Shown here piece by piece: positions 34,510 to 42,540 of a stretch of 64,000 bases of DNA. The stretch covers positions 1 to 64,000 of the forward strand of contig NZ_RBIE01000004.1 of NCBI RefSeq assembly GCF_003633715.1, given 5' to 3'. A program made the position numbers and the translations under genes. Position 1 is the first letter of the stretch, and each line of letters begins with the position of its first letter. The stretch comes from Thermovibrio guaymasensis. GTDB lineage: Bacteria; Aquificota; Aquificia; Desulfurobacteriales; Desulfurobacteriaceae. Under the pieces are notes generated by a model. It was not told where the DNA came from. It worked only from the letters and a program-made list of their open reading frames with translations, and made no database searches.

Positions 34510-35694
34510 TTAGTTTAAGTTTTTGAGTGCTAATTTTACTGCGTTGTCTTTTTTACTTGTTAGAGCCCTTAGATACTTCAAGAATTTCCTAAAATTTTTA
34601 GTATTTTGCTTAAAACTTCTCGGCGGTAGGGGAAGGTTTACTCCCCTTCTCTTAAACATTTCTTTAATGAGCTCATGGTCTATCCTCTCAAACTCCTCCT
34701 CAGTTAGAGATATTATTTCTATAAAGTCTTTCTGGAGGAACTCGTTACAGAAGCGGGGCTCTGCGTAGCCAACCAGTAAGGCCTCAAAGGTTCCGTCGCT
34801 TCTTTTCTTTGCTTCTATCTGGGTTGTAAATGCTAAAGCTCCCTCTATCTTCAGCTCCCTTCCCCCTATTTCTGAAAGGACCACCTTAAAGAGGAAGGGT
34901 TTGGGCTCGGGGAAGTCCATTCCCGTCTTTCTCTTCTTCTCAACCAGTTTTACGAACTCTCTATCACGAGGGAAGCTTTCGTAGAGTACTCCGTAGAGAC
35001 TTAAACTTCCCAGTAGGTACGTTCTGTACCTCCACCCGTTTCCGTGTCTTCTGATGGCCCCTACGTAGAAGTTTCCATCGTAGTAGAAGAGGCTTATCGG
35101 GTAGATTTTTCTCAGGTTGCTCATTCCTGGAAGGTTCTCCCTAAAGGGCCGGTCTATTGGGAGGTCTTTTCTTATTACCTCTACAGGACGTTCCTCAATT
35201 ATTGCCTTGACTATTTCTGCAATCTTGCTATCTAAAATGGGAGCGAACCTCATTGTGTAGGGCTTTTGGTAGAAAAACCTTTCCTTTAGGTCTTTTACTC
35301 TCTTCTCTCCCAGCCTTTTTGAGATGCTCAGAGCAATTCTCTCCACGGAACTAAAAATCGGGAGCCCCCTGTACTCGTCCGGAAGGAGGGCCAGGAGAAC
35401 GAGTAGCCCTATTCCGTCCTCGTCGTTAATCTGGCTGAACATCTCCTCGGTTTCGGGGGTGAGCTCCCACCTTTTACCGCTCCTTCCCCTTCCCCCTTCC
35501 GAGATAATCAGGCCCAGCTCTTCAAGCCTGTTAAGGGCTCTGATTAAGCTCTTCTTATCTCCCTCGCTCCTATTGAGTATCCCCTCCCTTGCAAGGGCTT
35601 CTAAAATCTTCTTTGTTGAAAGTGGCTCGGGCTTCTCTAATAAAAGTTGAATTACTTTTATATAGATTCTGTCTATCCGCTTACCCCTATTCAT
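34510..35694 (-). CDS. WYL-domain transcriptional regulator (BrxR/CapW-like), island regulator
   Basis: 394 residues. Winged helix at about 1-75 (LSTKKILEALAREG, LIRALNRLEELGLI, wing GRGRSGKRWELT). WYL sensor domain about 140-235 (RKIYPISLFYYDGNFYVGAIRR, RYRTYLLGSL). C-terminal WCX-like part followed by a basic tail. BrxR/CapW family members repress phage-defence operons through palindromic operators. Its ATG overlaps the stop of the cyclotransferase-like gene by 4 bp, so it is the last gene of the NADAR operon and would regulate its own transcription through the palindrome at 37222-37236. Function as the island's regulator is inference. Confidence 0.78.
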   Translation of the reverse strand: MNRGKRIDRIYIKVIQLLLEKPEPLSTKKILEALAREGILNRSEGDKKSLIRALNRLEELGLIISEGGRGRSGKRWELTPETEEMFSQINDEDGIGLLVLLALLPDEYRGLPIFSSVERIALSISKRLGEKRVKDLKERFFYQKPYTMRFAPILDSKIAEIVKAIIEERPVEVIRKDLPIDRPFRENLPGMSNLRKIYPISLFYYDGNFYVGAIRRHGNGWRYRTYLLGSLSLYGVLYESFPRDREFVKLVEKKRKTGMDFPEPKPFLFKVVLSEIGGRELKIEGALAFTTQIEAKKRSDGTFEALLVGYAEPRFCNEFLQKDFIEIISLTEEEFERIDHELIKEMFKRRGVNLPLPPRSFKQNTKNFRKFLKYLRALTSKKDNAVKLALKNLN

Positions 35695-36059
35695 TCCCCT
35701 TCCCAGACGAAGAATTTGCCCTTAGGTGGAACGGGAGTTCCCTTGGGCTCCTTCCTATAATACATGAGGGCTTCAACTTCCTTTCTCGTATTTAATTTAA
35801 CCTTTACTCTCTTTCTTTTGTAGTGAATCGGGTAGCCCTCAAGGTTGTCAAGCTCAAGGAGTGTTTTCTCGTCAACCTCATAGACCTCACCCTTTAAGGG
35901 AAGTCCCTCTTCGTCAGGTACCGCGTAAGGGAAGCCCACAGTATAGAGCTTAAACTTCTCAAGAGTAATACCCTTACCGATAAACCTCGCCCTCTTTAAA
36001 AGTGCGTTGTTCCAGAAGCCTCTCTTTAAGGTTCCGTAAACAAAGACAAGCTCTCTCAT
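35691..36059 (-). CDS. Gamma-glutamylcyclotransferase-like (AIG2/GGCT) protein
   Basis: 122 residues with the GGCT-fold signature VYGTLKRGFWNN (about 6-17; YGTL(K/R) loop binding the gamma-glutamyl group) and VYEVDEKTLLELDNLEGYP, which supplies the acidic catalytic residue (Glu in EVDE or DNLE). Such enzymes cleave gamma-glutamyl amides to 5-oxoproline; the substrate here is unknown. Linked by 4-bp overlaps to the amidohydrolase-like gene before it and the WYL regulator after it, so all are translated as one unit. Confidence 0.82.
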   Translation of the reverse strand: MRELVFVYGTLKRGFWNNALLKRARFIGKGITLEKFKLYTVGFPYAVPDEEGLPLKGEVYEVDEKTLLELDNLEGYPIHYKRKRVKVKLNTRKEVEALMYYRKEPKGTPVPPKGKFFVWEGE

Positions 36060-36715
36060 CTTAGCTCCCTTAAAGTTCCTTTTACTGCAAGGAATAAAGA
36101 TGAGATAATCTCGTCAGTAAACCTTTCTCTGAGCTCTTTTGAGAGCTCAAGTTGAATCAAGTAAAACTTCTCACCGAAGAGTCTCTTTATTTCTATTAAC
36201 GAAGGGTCTCCCGAATATCTGACCTCTTTCACTCCTCTGTGGGGAGCTCCGCAGGTTTTAAGGGCTTGGCTGAGCCTTTGAGTGAACCCGTCTCTGAACT
36301 CTGGCGGGCACAGCTGTCCGTTGATTGTTCCTACGATGAAATCTCCGCCGCAACTGTTTGCGTTTTCATCGCTTACGCCGTGAAGCGTAAGATAGAGGAG
36401 GGGCGAGCTTCCCTCCCGATTAAGCCTGTTAACAAGCTTTTTAAGAGCTCCGTTCCTGGCTTCTATTCCCTCTCTCTGATAGCTCCCGAACTTTGCTCTA
36501 AACTCTTCATCTCTGTTAAAGTCAACAATTAATCTTGAAGTTCTTGAGATAATTCCTCCCCAGCCGTACCTACCGCAGAGCTCCACGGCTATGTAGCCGG
36601 TGTAGTACTCCCTTTTTGGGCCCCCAGCGTGGGGAGCCTCAATGATTACTCTATCTTCTGAAACGGGGTAGATTACGTCAAAGAATCTCTTTTCCTCAAG
36701 CCGGCCTCTTATCAT
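36056..36715 (-). CDS. N-formylglutamate amidohydrolase-like protein
   Basis: 219 residues with elements of the FGase fold (PF05013-like): VIIEAPHAGG (metal His), SRLIVDFNRDEEF (the D-x-NR motif), YLTLHGVSDENAN (second metal His region) and a late IQLELSKELRERF (acidic ligand, as in IELRxxL of amidohydrolases). Together these suggest a zinc amidohydrolase acting on an amide next to a carboxylate. The pairing with a gamma-glutamyl cyclotransferase-like gene suggests both act on glutamyl-type amides; that is inference. 4-bp overlaps on both sides. Confidence 0.65.
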   Translation of the reverse strand: MIRGRLEEKRFFDVIYPVSEDRVIIEAPHAGGPKREYYTGYIAVELCGRYGWGGIISRTSRLIVDFNRDEEFRAKFGSYQREGIEARNGALKKLVNRLNREGSSPLLYLTLHGVSDENANSCGGDFIVGTINGQLCPPEFRDGFTQRLSQALKTCGAPHRGVKEVRYSGDPSLIEIKRLFGEKFYLIQLELSKELRERFTDEIISSLFLAVKGTLRELR

Positions 36716-37176
36716 ATTTCCTCCCTTAACTCTTGTCTGATTTTCATGAGAATCTGTCCCAGCATGTTCTTTCCCTTATAACCCCACGGAGAGTCAGGGT
36801 CGGGCTTTCTGAGGTTTACCCCCCAGAACTCATCTCCCCACCTGTTTCCCTCAATTAAGAGGGCATCTTCCGTCTCAAGGAGCTTCTCCTTTAAATCGAG
36901 GTTCTGATTAAACTTCCTCCTTACGAGCTCCTCCATTACCTTTACCTTCCTGCTCTCCCAGTGGCCGACCCCTCCCAAGAGGAGAACCTTCCTTCCCATC
37001 TTCTTTGCCTCTTTCGGGAAGACCCTCGTAAAGGGCATTCTCCTGTGGGGAGCCGTCTTTGCAGCCTGAAAGGCATTCTCAACACTGGGGTAAACGAGAC
37101 CTTCATACTCAACCTTGCAGGGGTAGAAGTTTGAAAGGAAAAAGTACTTACCCCTGAAGTTCAAAATCTTTTCCAA
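36712..37176 (-). CDS. NADAR-domain protein (YbiA-like)
   Basis: 154 residues spanning one NADAR domain: YFFLSNFYPCKVEYEGLVYP, VENAFQAAKT, LLIEGNRWGDEFWGVN and GKNMLGQILMKIR. NADAR proteins are N-glycosidases acting on ADP-ribosylated compounds; some reverse guanine ADP-ribosylation of DNA as antitoxins of DarT1-type toxins. No DarT-like gene is visible nearby. TTG start with AGGAGGGG. It leads the operon NADAR - amidohydrolase-like - cyclotransferase-like - WYL, with the operator palindrome 53 bp before its start. Confidence 0.85.
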   Translation of the reverse strand: MEKILNFRGKYFFLSNFYPCKVEYEGLVYPSVENAFQAAKTAPHRRMPFTRVFPKEAKKMGRKVLLLGGVGHWESRKVKVMEELVRRKFNQNLDLKEKLLETEDALLIEGNRWGDEFWGVNLRKPDPDSPWGYKGKNMLGQILMKIRQELREEI

Positions 37177-37216
37177 AATCCCCTCCTAATCGGGTTCAAA
37201 TCTGAAGATATCAGAT

Positions 37217-37241
37217 TAAATGGACAAAATTTGTCCTTTAA
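37217..37241. promoter_or_regulatory. Operator-like palindrome, copy 2 (upstream of the NADAR operon)
   Basis: A perfect core GGACA (37222-37226) AAATT TGTCC (37232-37236), i.e. a 15-bp palindrome apart from its central base, flanked by TTAAA-type A/T on both sides. It is centred 53 bp before the TTG of the NADAR gene and 20 bp after the stop of the 283-aa gene. Best-preserved copy of the island motif. Confidence 0.7.
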
Positions 37242-37248
37242 AACTCCT

Positions 37249-38100
37249 CTAAGTGGAATCGGGGCTCTTTGAAAAAAGGGGGTAGAATCCGGCTTTTCTC
37301 CACTGCTCTTCAAGGTCTTTAACTCTGAGCTCCCACTCCTTGATTCTCTCTCTCTTTGATTCAGGGTAGAACTTGTCAATCAGTTTCTCTTCGTTGTAGA
37401 TGTTTTTTGAGAGCTCCTTGTGGAGCCTTTTGAGGAACTCCTCAAGCTCCAAATCCCGGTCTAAGTGGGGAAAGTCTCTCGGAACTCCTCCCTCCAAGAG
37501 GAAGTGGTAAAAGGCCAGCTCCCTCTTTGCCTCCCTATAAATCTTTACCAAGGCAGCTAAAACAGGAAGAGCCCTTCTGTCATTCCTGTGTAGGGCTGCA
37601 AACTGAGCAACCAGCCCGGGGAAGAGGTTATCTATCATCTCCATAAGCCTGTTTCCCCAAAAGAGGGGATCTTCTCCTAAGTCTCCCTGATAGCTAACGT
37701 AGAGGACTCCCTCAAAGGCAAGGCCTTTTAAGGTGGCTTCTCTTAACTTCCTTTTCCTTGAGAGCCCCGGAACCCTTAAGAAGGCAGTGGTTAGGAAGGA
37801 GAGAACTTGAGCGGTAGGAACCCTTACAATTCCCAAGAACTCGTTTAAGAAACCTCCCCAGAATTTCTCAATCTGCCAAAAGCCTCCGTGTTTAACGAAT
37901 CTGTTTTTCTTCTGCTGTTTTCTCATTAGGAATTTTGTTAACTTCTTAAGCTCTTCAACTACTTCGTCTGTGAGGGGGAGCTCCCTGCGTTTTAAGAGAG
38001 AGGTTAATCGGTTTAGGGAATAAAGCCCTGACTCGTTTATGCACCCCCTCCTATTTCCTAATTCTTCCCTCGTTTTACTTACGAGCTCTACGGCCTCCAC
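37249..38100 (-). CDS. Island protein of unknown function (283 aa)
   Basis: I do not recognise it. 283 residues, predicted almost wholly helical, basic and amphipathic, without signal peptide or clear transmembrane helix. Visible landmarks: aromatic-rich KHGGFWQIEKFWGGFLNEFLG (split as KHGGFWQIEK and FWGGFLNEFL, about 95-115), and a Leu/Arg-rich C-terminal third ending SKSPDST. The start is GTG behind AGGAGGAGC. It is its own unit with an operator half-site 52 bp upstream, sitting between the McrBC-type operon and the NADAR operon, so it may be an effector or accessory of either. Confidence 0.6.
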   Translation of the reverse strand: MEAVELVSKTREELGNRRGCINESGLYSLNRLTSLLKRRELPLTDEVVEELKKLTKFLMRKQQKKNRFVKHGGFWQIEKFWGGFLNEFLGIVRVPTAQVLSFLTTAFLRVPGLSRKRKLREATLKGLAFEGVLYVSYQGDLGEDPLFWGNRLMEMIDNLFPGLVAQFAALHRNDRRALPVLAALVKIYREAKRELAFYHFLLEGGVPRDFPHLDRDLELEEFLKRLHKELSKNIYNEEKLIDKFYPESKRERIKEWELRVKDLEEQWRKAGFYPLFSKSPDST

Positions 38101-38142
38101 CTGCTCCTCCTGAAGTGGTTTAACCTTAATGTGGCCACTTAA

Positions 38143-38160
38143 AAGGACAAAAAAAGTCTT
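38143..38160. promoter_or_regulatory. Operator-like half-site, copy 3 (upstream of the 283-aa gene)
   Basis: GGACA (38145-38149), N5, then AGTCT (38155-38159), which keeps only three of five bases of the second arm. On the minus strand it reads TTTTGTCCTTTTAA, the same block as in copies 2 and 4. Centred 52 bp before the GTG. An additional dyad, AAGTGG (38113-38118) with CCACTT (38135-38140), lies between it and the gene. Confidence 0.5.
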
Positions 38161-38263
38161 ATTGGAGGAGCCGTAGGAGTTTCTCCCTTACCTTCTGTCT
38201 CAGGCTCTCCAGTTGCTCGTCTAAGGGGAGTTCCCTACTTATACTCTCCATAATTTCCCTCAT
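38159..38263 (-). CDS. 34-aa helical micro-protein after mcrC
   Basis: A 34-codon frame beginning MREIMESISRELPLDEQ and ending REKLLRLLQ. Its ATG overlaps the mcrC TGA in an ATGA junction, the same coupling used throughout the island. The predicted product is one amphipathic, Leu/Glu/Arg-rich helix. It stops right at the operator half-site of the next gene, so it exactly fills the gap. It could be a small McrC accessory, an antitoxin-like peptide or an eroded gene end; I cannot decide. Confidence 0.45.
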   Translation of the reverse strand: MREIMESISRELPLDEQLESLRQKVREKLLRLLQ

Positions 38264-39342
38264 GTTGAGGTTTCCCTTATGTCCCAGGTTAACTGCTCCC
38301 TGCTCTCTATTTCCGGGTAGACGAGAAGGGGCTTTCTTATCGGCCTTCTGAACCTCTTTTCAAGGAGGTAGGCGTAGGAGATAACTTGAAAGCAGTCGTT
38401 ATTGGGTATTTCGTCTACTCTTTTCCACTTTGCGTCTATTACTGCGTCTTTAAAGAGTATGTCCGGCCTTATTTTGAAACCCTCTCCGACGGAAAACTCC
38501 TTCTGGTACTCGGATTCGGGAAGAGCAGTGCTTATTAACCTTTCAAAGAGGAAGTCCATATTGTAAAGCCAAGTTATGGCCCCTCCCCTTCTGCCCCTTC
38601 CTCTTCCCTCTTTCAGCAGTTTTGCCAACTCAACTATAGGCTCGTAGTGGGCGTTCATTCTGTTTAGCTTTATCCGGCCGGGGCTCTCTCCTGTCGGCCA
38701 GTTTTCAACTTCAAGGTCTTTCAGATAGAGGATTATCCTTCCCGCGAGGCTTTTGAGCTTCTTAAAGGTAGCTCTCTTCCCCACAAGCTCGGCTACTTTT
38801 AAAAGAAGCCTGTTTACCGGGACGTCTGCAGTTAAGAGCTCCCTCTCAATAAAAAGCTTTTCTCTGTTAAAAGGATTTCTCGTTAGGTTCTTTGAAACTA
38901 GAACCCTTCCCGACAGGTTCCTTGACAGGAGCTCTTGTCTTTCGTAGCTTCTGTAAATTCCGGGGATGACGATTTTCCTCTCTGCGTAGAGAAGAGTTGC
39001 GTACATAACAAGCTCAAGGAAAGGAACTTTAAGGTCGAGAGCTCCCGCAACTCCCTTTAGTTGGCGGAGGTTTCTCTCAATCAGGTTAACCATTAGTAGA
39101 GTAGCAAGGCGCCTGCCCTCTTCTTTACTCTCGCTGTAGTAGATTTTCGGGAGAATTTCAATAACCGTTCCGTCTGATAGGCTTATAAGGCCTATGTGGC
39201 TTGAGAGTTTTACTCCTTTCTTTCTCAGCTTGAACTGGAACTTCTCCCTTTTAACTACTTCCTGAAGCTCCTCCCACCCTTCCCGGCTCAGCTCATCCTT
39301 TTCAATCAACTGGTGCTCAAACTTGGTTAGTACTTTGCTCAT
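38260..39342 (-). CDS. mcrC: McrC-type restriction endonuclease subunit
   Basis: 360 residues of the McrC family (PF10117). The N-terminal part (about 1-130) holds IGLISLSDGTVIEILPKI, the beta-domain that contacts McrB. The C-terminal part is a PD-(D/E)XK nuclease with KIRPDILFKDAVIDAKWK (split as KIRPDILFKD and AVIDAKWK, Asp and Asp-x-Lys ligands) and a late QVISYAYLL. In McrBC the McrB ring translocates DNA and McrC cuts, usually at modified cytosines. All catalytic residues appear intact. It overlaps the gene of the separate McrB lid by 26 bp. Confidence 0.88.
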   Translation of the reverse strand: MSKVLTKFEHQLIEKDELSREGWEELQEVVKREKFQFKLRKKGVKLSSHIGLISLSDGTVIEILPKIYYSESKEEGRRLATLLMVNLIERNLRQLKGVAGALDLKVPFLELVMYATLLYAERKIVIPGIYRSYERQELLSRNLSGRVLVSKNLTRNPFNREKLFIERELLTADVPVNRLLLKVAELVGKRATFKKLKSLAGRIILYLKDLEVENWPTGESPGRIKLNRMNAHYEPIVELAKLLKEGRGRGRRGGAITWLYNMDFLFERLISTALPESEYQKEFSVGEGFKIRPDILFKDAVIDAKWKRVDEIPNNDCFQVISYAYLLEKRFRRPIRKPLLVYPEIESREQLTWDIRETST

Positions 39343-39685
39343 TGTTATTCCTTTCCGTGAAGTTGATTAATATCTCAACTATCTCGTAGGTTTTATCCTT
39401 AGGGAGCTTTATCTCGCCGTACTTGTCAATTATTAACTTGCTTATCTTATCCCTTTGAGAACTTCCTCCGGTAAGTATGGAGATTAGAGTTTCCCAGTCG
39501 TCGTAGAAGTACTCCTGAAGCAGGGGAAATACCGATTTTCTCAAGATTTCTACAAACCTCTCCGGCGTCATGTCTTCTTTTAAGGGCAGAAAGTAAGCGT
39601 GGCCGATTGTGAAGTCTTTACCCTTTTTTTCTTTTATTTCGTTGTTTAGCTTTTCAAAGAATTTCCACACCTTTAACTCGCTCAT
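39317..39685 (-). CDS. Detached McrB C-terminal AAA lid
   Basis: 122 residues. WKFFEKLNNEIKEKKGKDF, TIGHAYFLPLKEDMTPE and LLQEYFYDDWETLISIL are the unmistakable final segment of McrB GTPases, normally continuous with the AAA core. Here it is its own gene with its own AAGGAGGAG site and ATG, one base after the stop of the 334-aa gene. It would have to associate with the core in trans. See the finding on fragmented McrB. Confidence 0.8.
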   Translation of the reverse strand: MSELKVWKFFEKLNNEIKEKKGKDFTIGHAYFLPLKEDMTPERFVEILRKSVFPLLQEYFYDDWETLISILTGGSSQRDKISKLIIDKYGEIKLPKDKTYEIVEILINFTERNNNEQSTNQV

Positions 39686-39686
39686 A

Positions 39687-40691
39687 CTACTCCTCCTTTT
39701 CCGGTAGGTATGTCAGCTGCTCTTTAAAGGAGGTTCTCGTCTCCTTTAACTCCTCCTTAGAAACTCCGTACCTCTTAAAGAAGAAGCTCAGCTCTTTAAA
39801 GGCTTTGTCGTAATCCCCTCCAGAATCGGCTATAAACTCAACGAGGGCTTTTACTACAAAAAGGAGCTGAGGTCTTGCTGCGTCGGACGGGAGCTCCCTG
39901 TCTAAAACGCTCTCAAAGAACTCTGTAAACTCCTCGGAAAACTTGAGGAGAAAATCCTTTAAGAGAATTCCTACTTGAAGGAGTTCCTTTGAGGGTTTAA
40001 AAATCATGGGAATTTCTATTAAAGGGTAGGTAAGTTTCGTTAGAAAGAGCTTTCCCTTCGGCCTCTCTTTTGAGGATATTGCCTCGGTTAAGAGCTCTTT
40101 GAGGAAGAGGATTTCTCCTTCCAAGTATGGAGCCTCCACCCTTTCTAAGGCCTTGAACCACTTCGTAAGGCCGAAGAGGGCTTCTGCTGTTAACCGAAGG
40201 CTTTTGTCGGCCGTAGAGTAGAGCTTTCTTGCAGATAGATAGTTTCCCCACTCAACGGAAGTTCTTGTAAATGCCTCAATTACCTCCTTCTCTTCTTCCT
40301 CTACCCAGTAGTGAAAGAGCTCCTTTTCCTGGTCGTGGTAGTTTATTAAAATTCCGGCCATTGCAGTAATTTCAACGAAGTTGGCCTCTGCGTAGGCTAT
40401 GGCGTCGGCAATCCTTTCAAGGAATTTTTCGTTAAAGCCTATCCCTTCGTCCGTGAGCTCCGCTGCCTTCTCCTTTTCCAGCAGAAGGTGGTAGAGAGTG
40501 AGGAGTTCCTCAAGAAGACTTAAAACCGCTTCCCAGTTCTCCTGGTTAAGTCCCTCCTCTAAGTTTTTAAGAAGGAGCCCCTTTGTCTGCTCAAAGGCTC
40601 TCTTTAGCCCCTCCTCTGCCCCTTCTTTGTTTCCCTTTATACCCTCCCTTACTATCGAAGGATAGACGAAAAACTCCTTGGGATTACTCAT
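39687..40691 (-). CDS. Helical protein inserted between McrB core and lid (334 aa)
   Basis: I do not recognise this family. 334 residues, strongly acidic and helical throughout (for example [20 protein letters not shown] and [20 protein letters not shown]), without signal peptide or membrane segment; it resembles helical-repeat scaffold proteins. The ATG overlaps the TAA of the AAA-core gene by 8 bp and has GGAGGAAG upstream, so it is deliberately placed. Its location at the exact point where the AAA lid should continue suggests it physically bridges or replaces the joint. That is inference. Confidence 0.65.
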   Translation of the reverse strand: MSNPKEFFVYPSIVREGIKGNKEGAEEGLKRAFEQTKGLLLKNLEEGLNQENWEAVLSLLEELLTLYHLLLEKEKAAELTDEGIGFNEKFLERIADAIAYAEANFVEITAMAGILINYHDQEKELFHYWVEEEEKEVIEAFTRTSVEWGNYLSARKLYSTADKSLRLTAEALFGLTKWFKALERVEAPYLEGEILFLKELLTEAISSKERPKGKLFLTKLTYPLIEIPMIFKPSKELLQVGILLKDFLLKFSEEFTEFFESVLDRELPSDAARPQLLFVVKALVEFIADSGGDYDKAFKELSFFFKRYGVSKEELKETRTSFKEQLTYLPEKEE

Positions 40692-41436
40692 TTTCTTCCT
40701 CCTGGGAACTCTGTGAAGAAGGAAGAACGACTTTTATGTTTTCCTTTCTAAGAAGTTCGGTATCGGGAAGGAGTTCTTCAAACTCAAACCTCCTTCTTAA
40801 GGCTGCGTCAAGGAGGACAATGCTTCTGTCTGTCGTGTTCATCGTTCCGATTATGTGAAGGTTTAGGGGAACTGCAAAGGTTTCCCTTGAGTAGGGAAGG
40901 ACTGCGTGGAGCTCCTCTTTCTTATTTCCTGACTTACTACCTAATCGTTTGTTATTTTCAATTAGACTTATAAGCTCCCCGAAAATAGAAGGGATATTCC
41001 TCCTGTTAATCTCGTCAATAATAACTACCACCCTGTCTGCATCGTCAAAGTTGAAGAGCTCCTTCTCTCCGTTCAGGTACTTTTTGATAGCCTCTTTTAG
41101 CTCCTCCTTTCTTCCTTCGTAGTCCGGCGTTTTCTCGGGCTTTTGGGTGTAGGCCAGCCAGAGGGCCTGATAGACTGCAACTTTGAAGAGGCCGTCTCTG
41201 ACTTTGTAGGTTAACTGACCGTTTTCAACTTCAGCCCAGATGCCCTCAATAAACGTTTCGTAGGAGGTTGAGGGATGAAATGTCGTGAAGATTACCCTCC
41301 AGTCGGTCTTGTCGGGATTTGTAAACAGGTACTTGGAAAGGTCCTTCTCCTCCACTCCAACTATTTTTGCGGCAATCTGTTTTGCCTTAAACGTTTTTCC
41401 GGTTCCCGGCGGTCCGTAGAAGATGAGATTTAAAGA
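40684..41436 (-). CDS. mcrB: McrB AAA+ GTPase core (no start codon before Walker A)
   Basis: The frame encodes [18 protein letters not shown] (Walker A, about 41377-41430), [16 protein letters not shown] (McrB signature), [20 protein letters not shown] (Walker B plus the McrB NRxxxxxxFGEL) and [20 protein letters not shown] (sensor 1), ending [12 protein letters not shown]...EEENE. It lies in the same frame as the upstream N-terminal part, separated only by TAA (41437-41439). The first usable start is GTG at 41355, which would drop Walker A, so the core can be complete only by readthrough or if the stop is a recent mutation. The lid is missing here and encoded downstream. Confidence 0.8.
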   Translation of the reverse strand, partial: SLNLIFYGPPGTGKTFKAKQIAAKIVGVEEKDLSKYLFTNPDKTDWRVIFTTFHPSTSYETFIEGIWAEVENGQLTYKVRDGLFKVAVYQALWLAYTQKPEKTPDYEGRKEELKEAIKKYLNGEKELFNFDDADRVVVIIDEINRRNIPSIFGELISLIENNKRLGSKSGNKKEELHAVLPYSRETFAVPLNLHIIGTMNTTDRSIVLLDAALRRRFEFEELLPDTELLRKENIKVVLPSSQSSQEEENE

Positions 41437-42498
41437 TTAGTTTTCTTTATTGCGGTTCACGTTACACGTAAACGAGAGACAGTCTTCAGGATGGGGACTG
41501 TTGTAATGTCTTATTTTAGGTTCGTGGCTGCGGAGTTTGCTAAGTCCCCACGCTACTTCGGTCAGTTTGAGATCTCCTTCTAATCTTATTCTATTTAGTT
41601 CGCTCAGGAATTTTTTAAGACAGTCGGTATTTCGTGAGTCACTTCCTATGCACCTCTCTTTTTGTCCCTTGTAGTTTGGATTAAGTTCGTTTGTTATTTC
41701 CCACCACCTTTTCATAACAGTCGTAGATATCGCTTCAGATATCGGTATAAAAAAGTCGAGGTTGATTACGTGAGCGAAGGTTGTAAGAAAGGTATTTAGT
41801 TTTGCTTTATTTGTTTCACTTCCCAGCTCTTTATTTATTTCGTCTACTTTTGTAGCGTATCTTTCTATTACTTCTTTATAGTTGTTCTCGTTACAGGTGT
41901 TTATTATCTCTAAAAGCTCTTCAATTTTTTCTGTCTGTGAGGTGATAAGATTCTTTACTCTTTCTCTTCCCCGTCCCTGCCCCAACCAATATTTTACGTA
42001 CGGAATGGGCTCTGATAGTTCTCTGAGGCGTTCTCCGTCAAAGCTTCTGGCGTTAATCTGGTTTAGGAGTTCTCTCCTGATCTCCTCCAAACTCTGCTTG
42101 ATTTCCTCGTCGCTCTTTCCTGATAGTTGGGCTACCCACTTTAGGTACTTCTTAAGTTCTGGAAGTTTCTTTAGGCATGGTCGCTTTCTTTCATTGTTTA
42201 ACTCCCATCTTCCATGTTTTTCCGGATTGTAGGGCTCAAGTTTGGCTTGATCTGGGAGCTCCTCATCTATTCTGTTCTCCGTTACTACAAAAATACAACC
42301 TTGAGACTTTGTTCCGAGATTACTTCTACCGCAGTAATTTACAGTTTCCTTGTGGATGCATTCCCTTAGTACTTCGCGATTTTCCTCTCCGAGCTCTTGA
42401 GACAGTAGGCTCAAAAGTTCTCCCAGTGTAATTCCTTGGGGGTAATTCTCAATAATGCGGCATAGAGTTTCTCTACATTCCTCCATTAATCCTTCCAT
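41437..42498 (-). CDS. mcrB: McrB N-terminal (target-recognition) part, ended by in-frame TAA
   Basis: 353 residues. The first 75 look like a winged-helix domain (QGITLGELLSLLSQEL, CIFVVTENRIDEEL). The middle is charged and helical. The C-terminal half (about 215-340) has DFFIPISEAISTTVMKRWWEI and a late CLKKFLSELNRIRL typical of regions before McrB AAA cores. It ends NVNRNKEN-stop; one codon later the same frame enters the Walker A strand. ATG with AAGGAGAAAG. It is the first gene of the McrBC-type operon, 55 bp after an operator half-site. Confidence 0.7.
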   Translation of the reverse strand: MEGLMEECRETLCRIIENYPQGITLGELLSLLSQELGEENREVLRECIHKETVNYCGRSNLGTKSQGCIFVVTENRIDEELPDQAKLEPYNPEKHGRWELNNERKRPCLKKLPELKKYLKWVAQLSGKSDEEIKQSLEEIRRELLNQINARSFDGERLRELSEPIPYVKYWLGQGRGRERVKNLITSQTEKIEELLEIINTCNENNYKEVIERYATKVDEINKELGSETNKAKLNTFLTTFAHVINLDFFIPISEAISTTVMKRWWEITNELNPNYKGQKERCIGSDSRNTDCLKKFLSELNRIRLEGDLKLTEVAWGLSKLRSHEPKIRHYNSPHPEDCLSFTCNVNRNKEN

Positions 42499-42540
42499 TT
42501 CTTTCTCCTTGCTGAAATTTTTTTCTTAATTATCTCCTTT

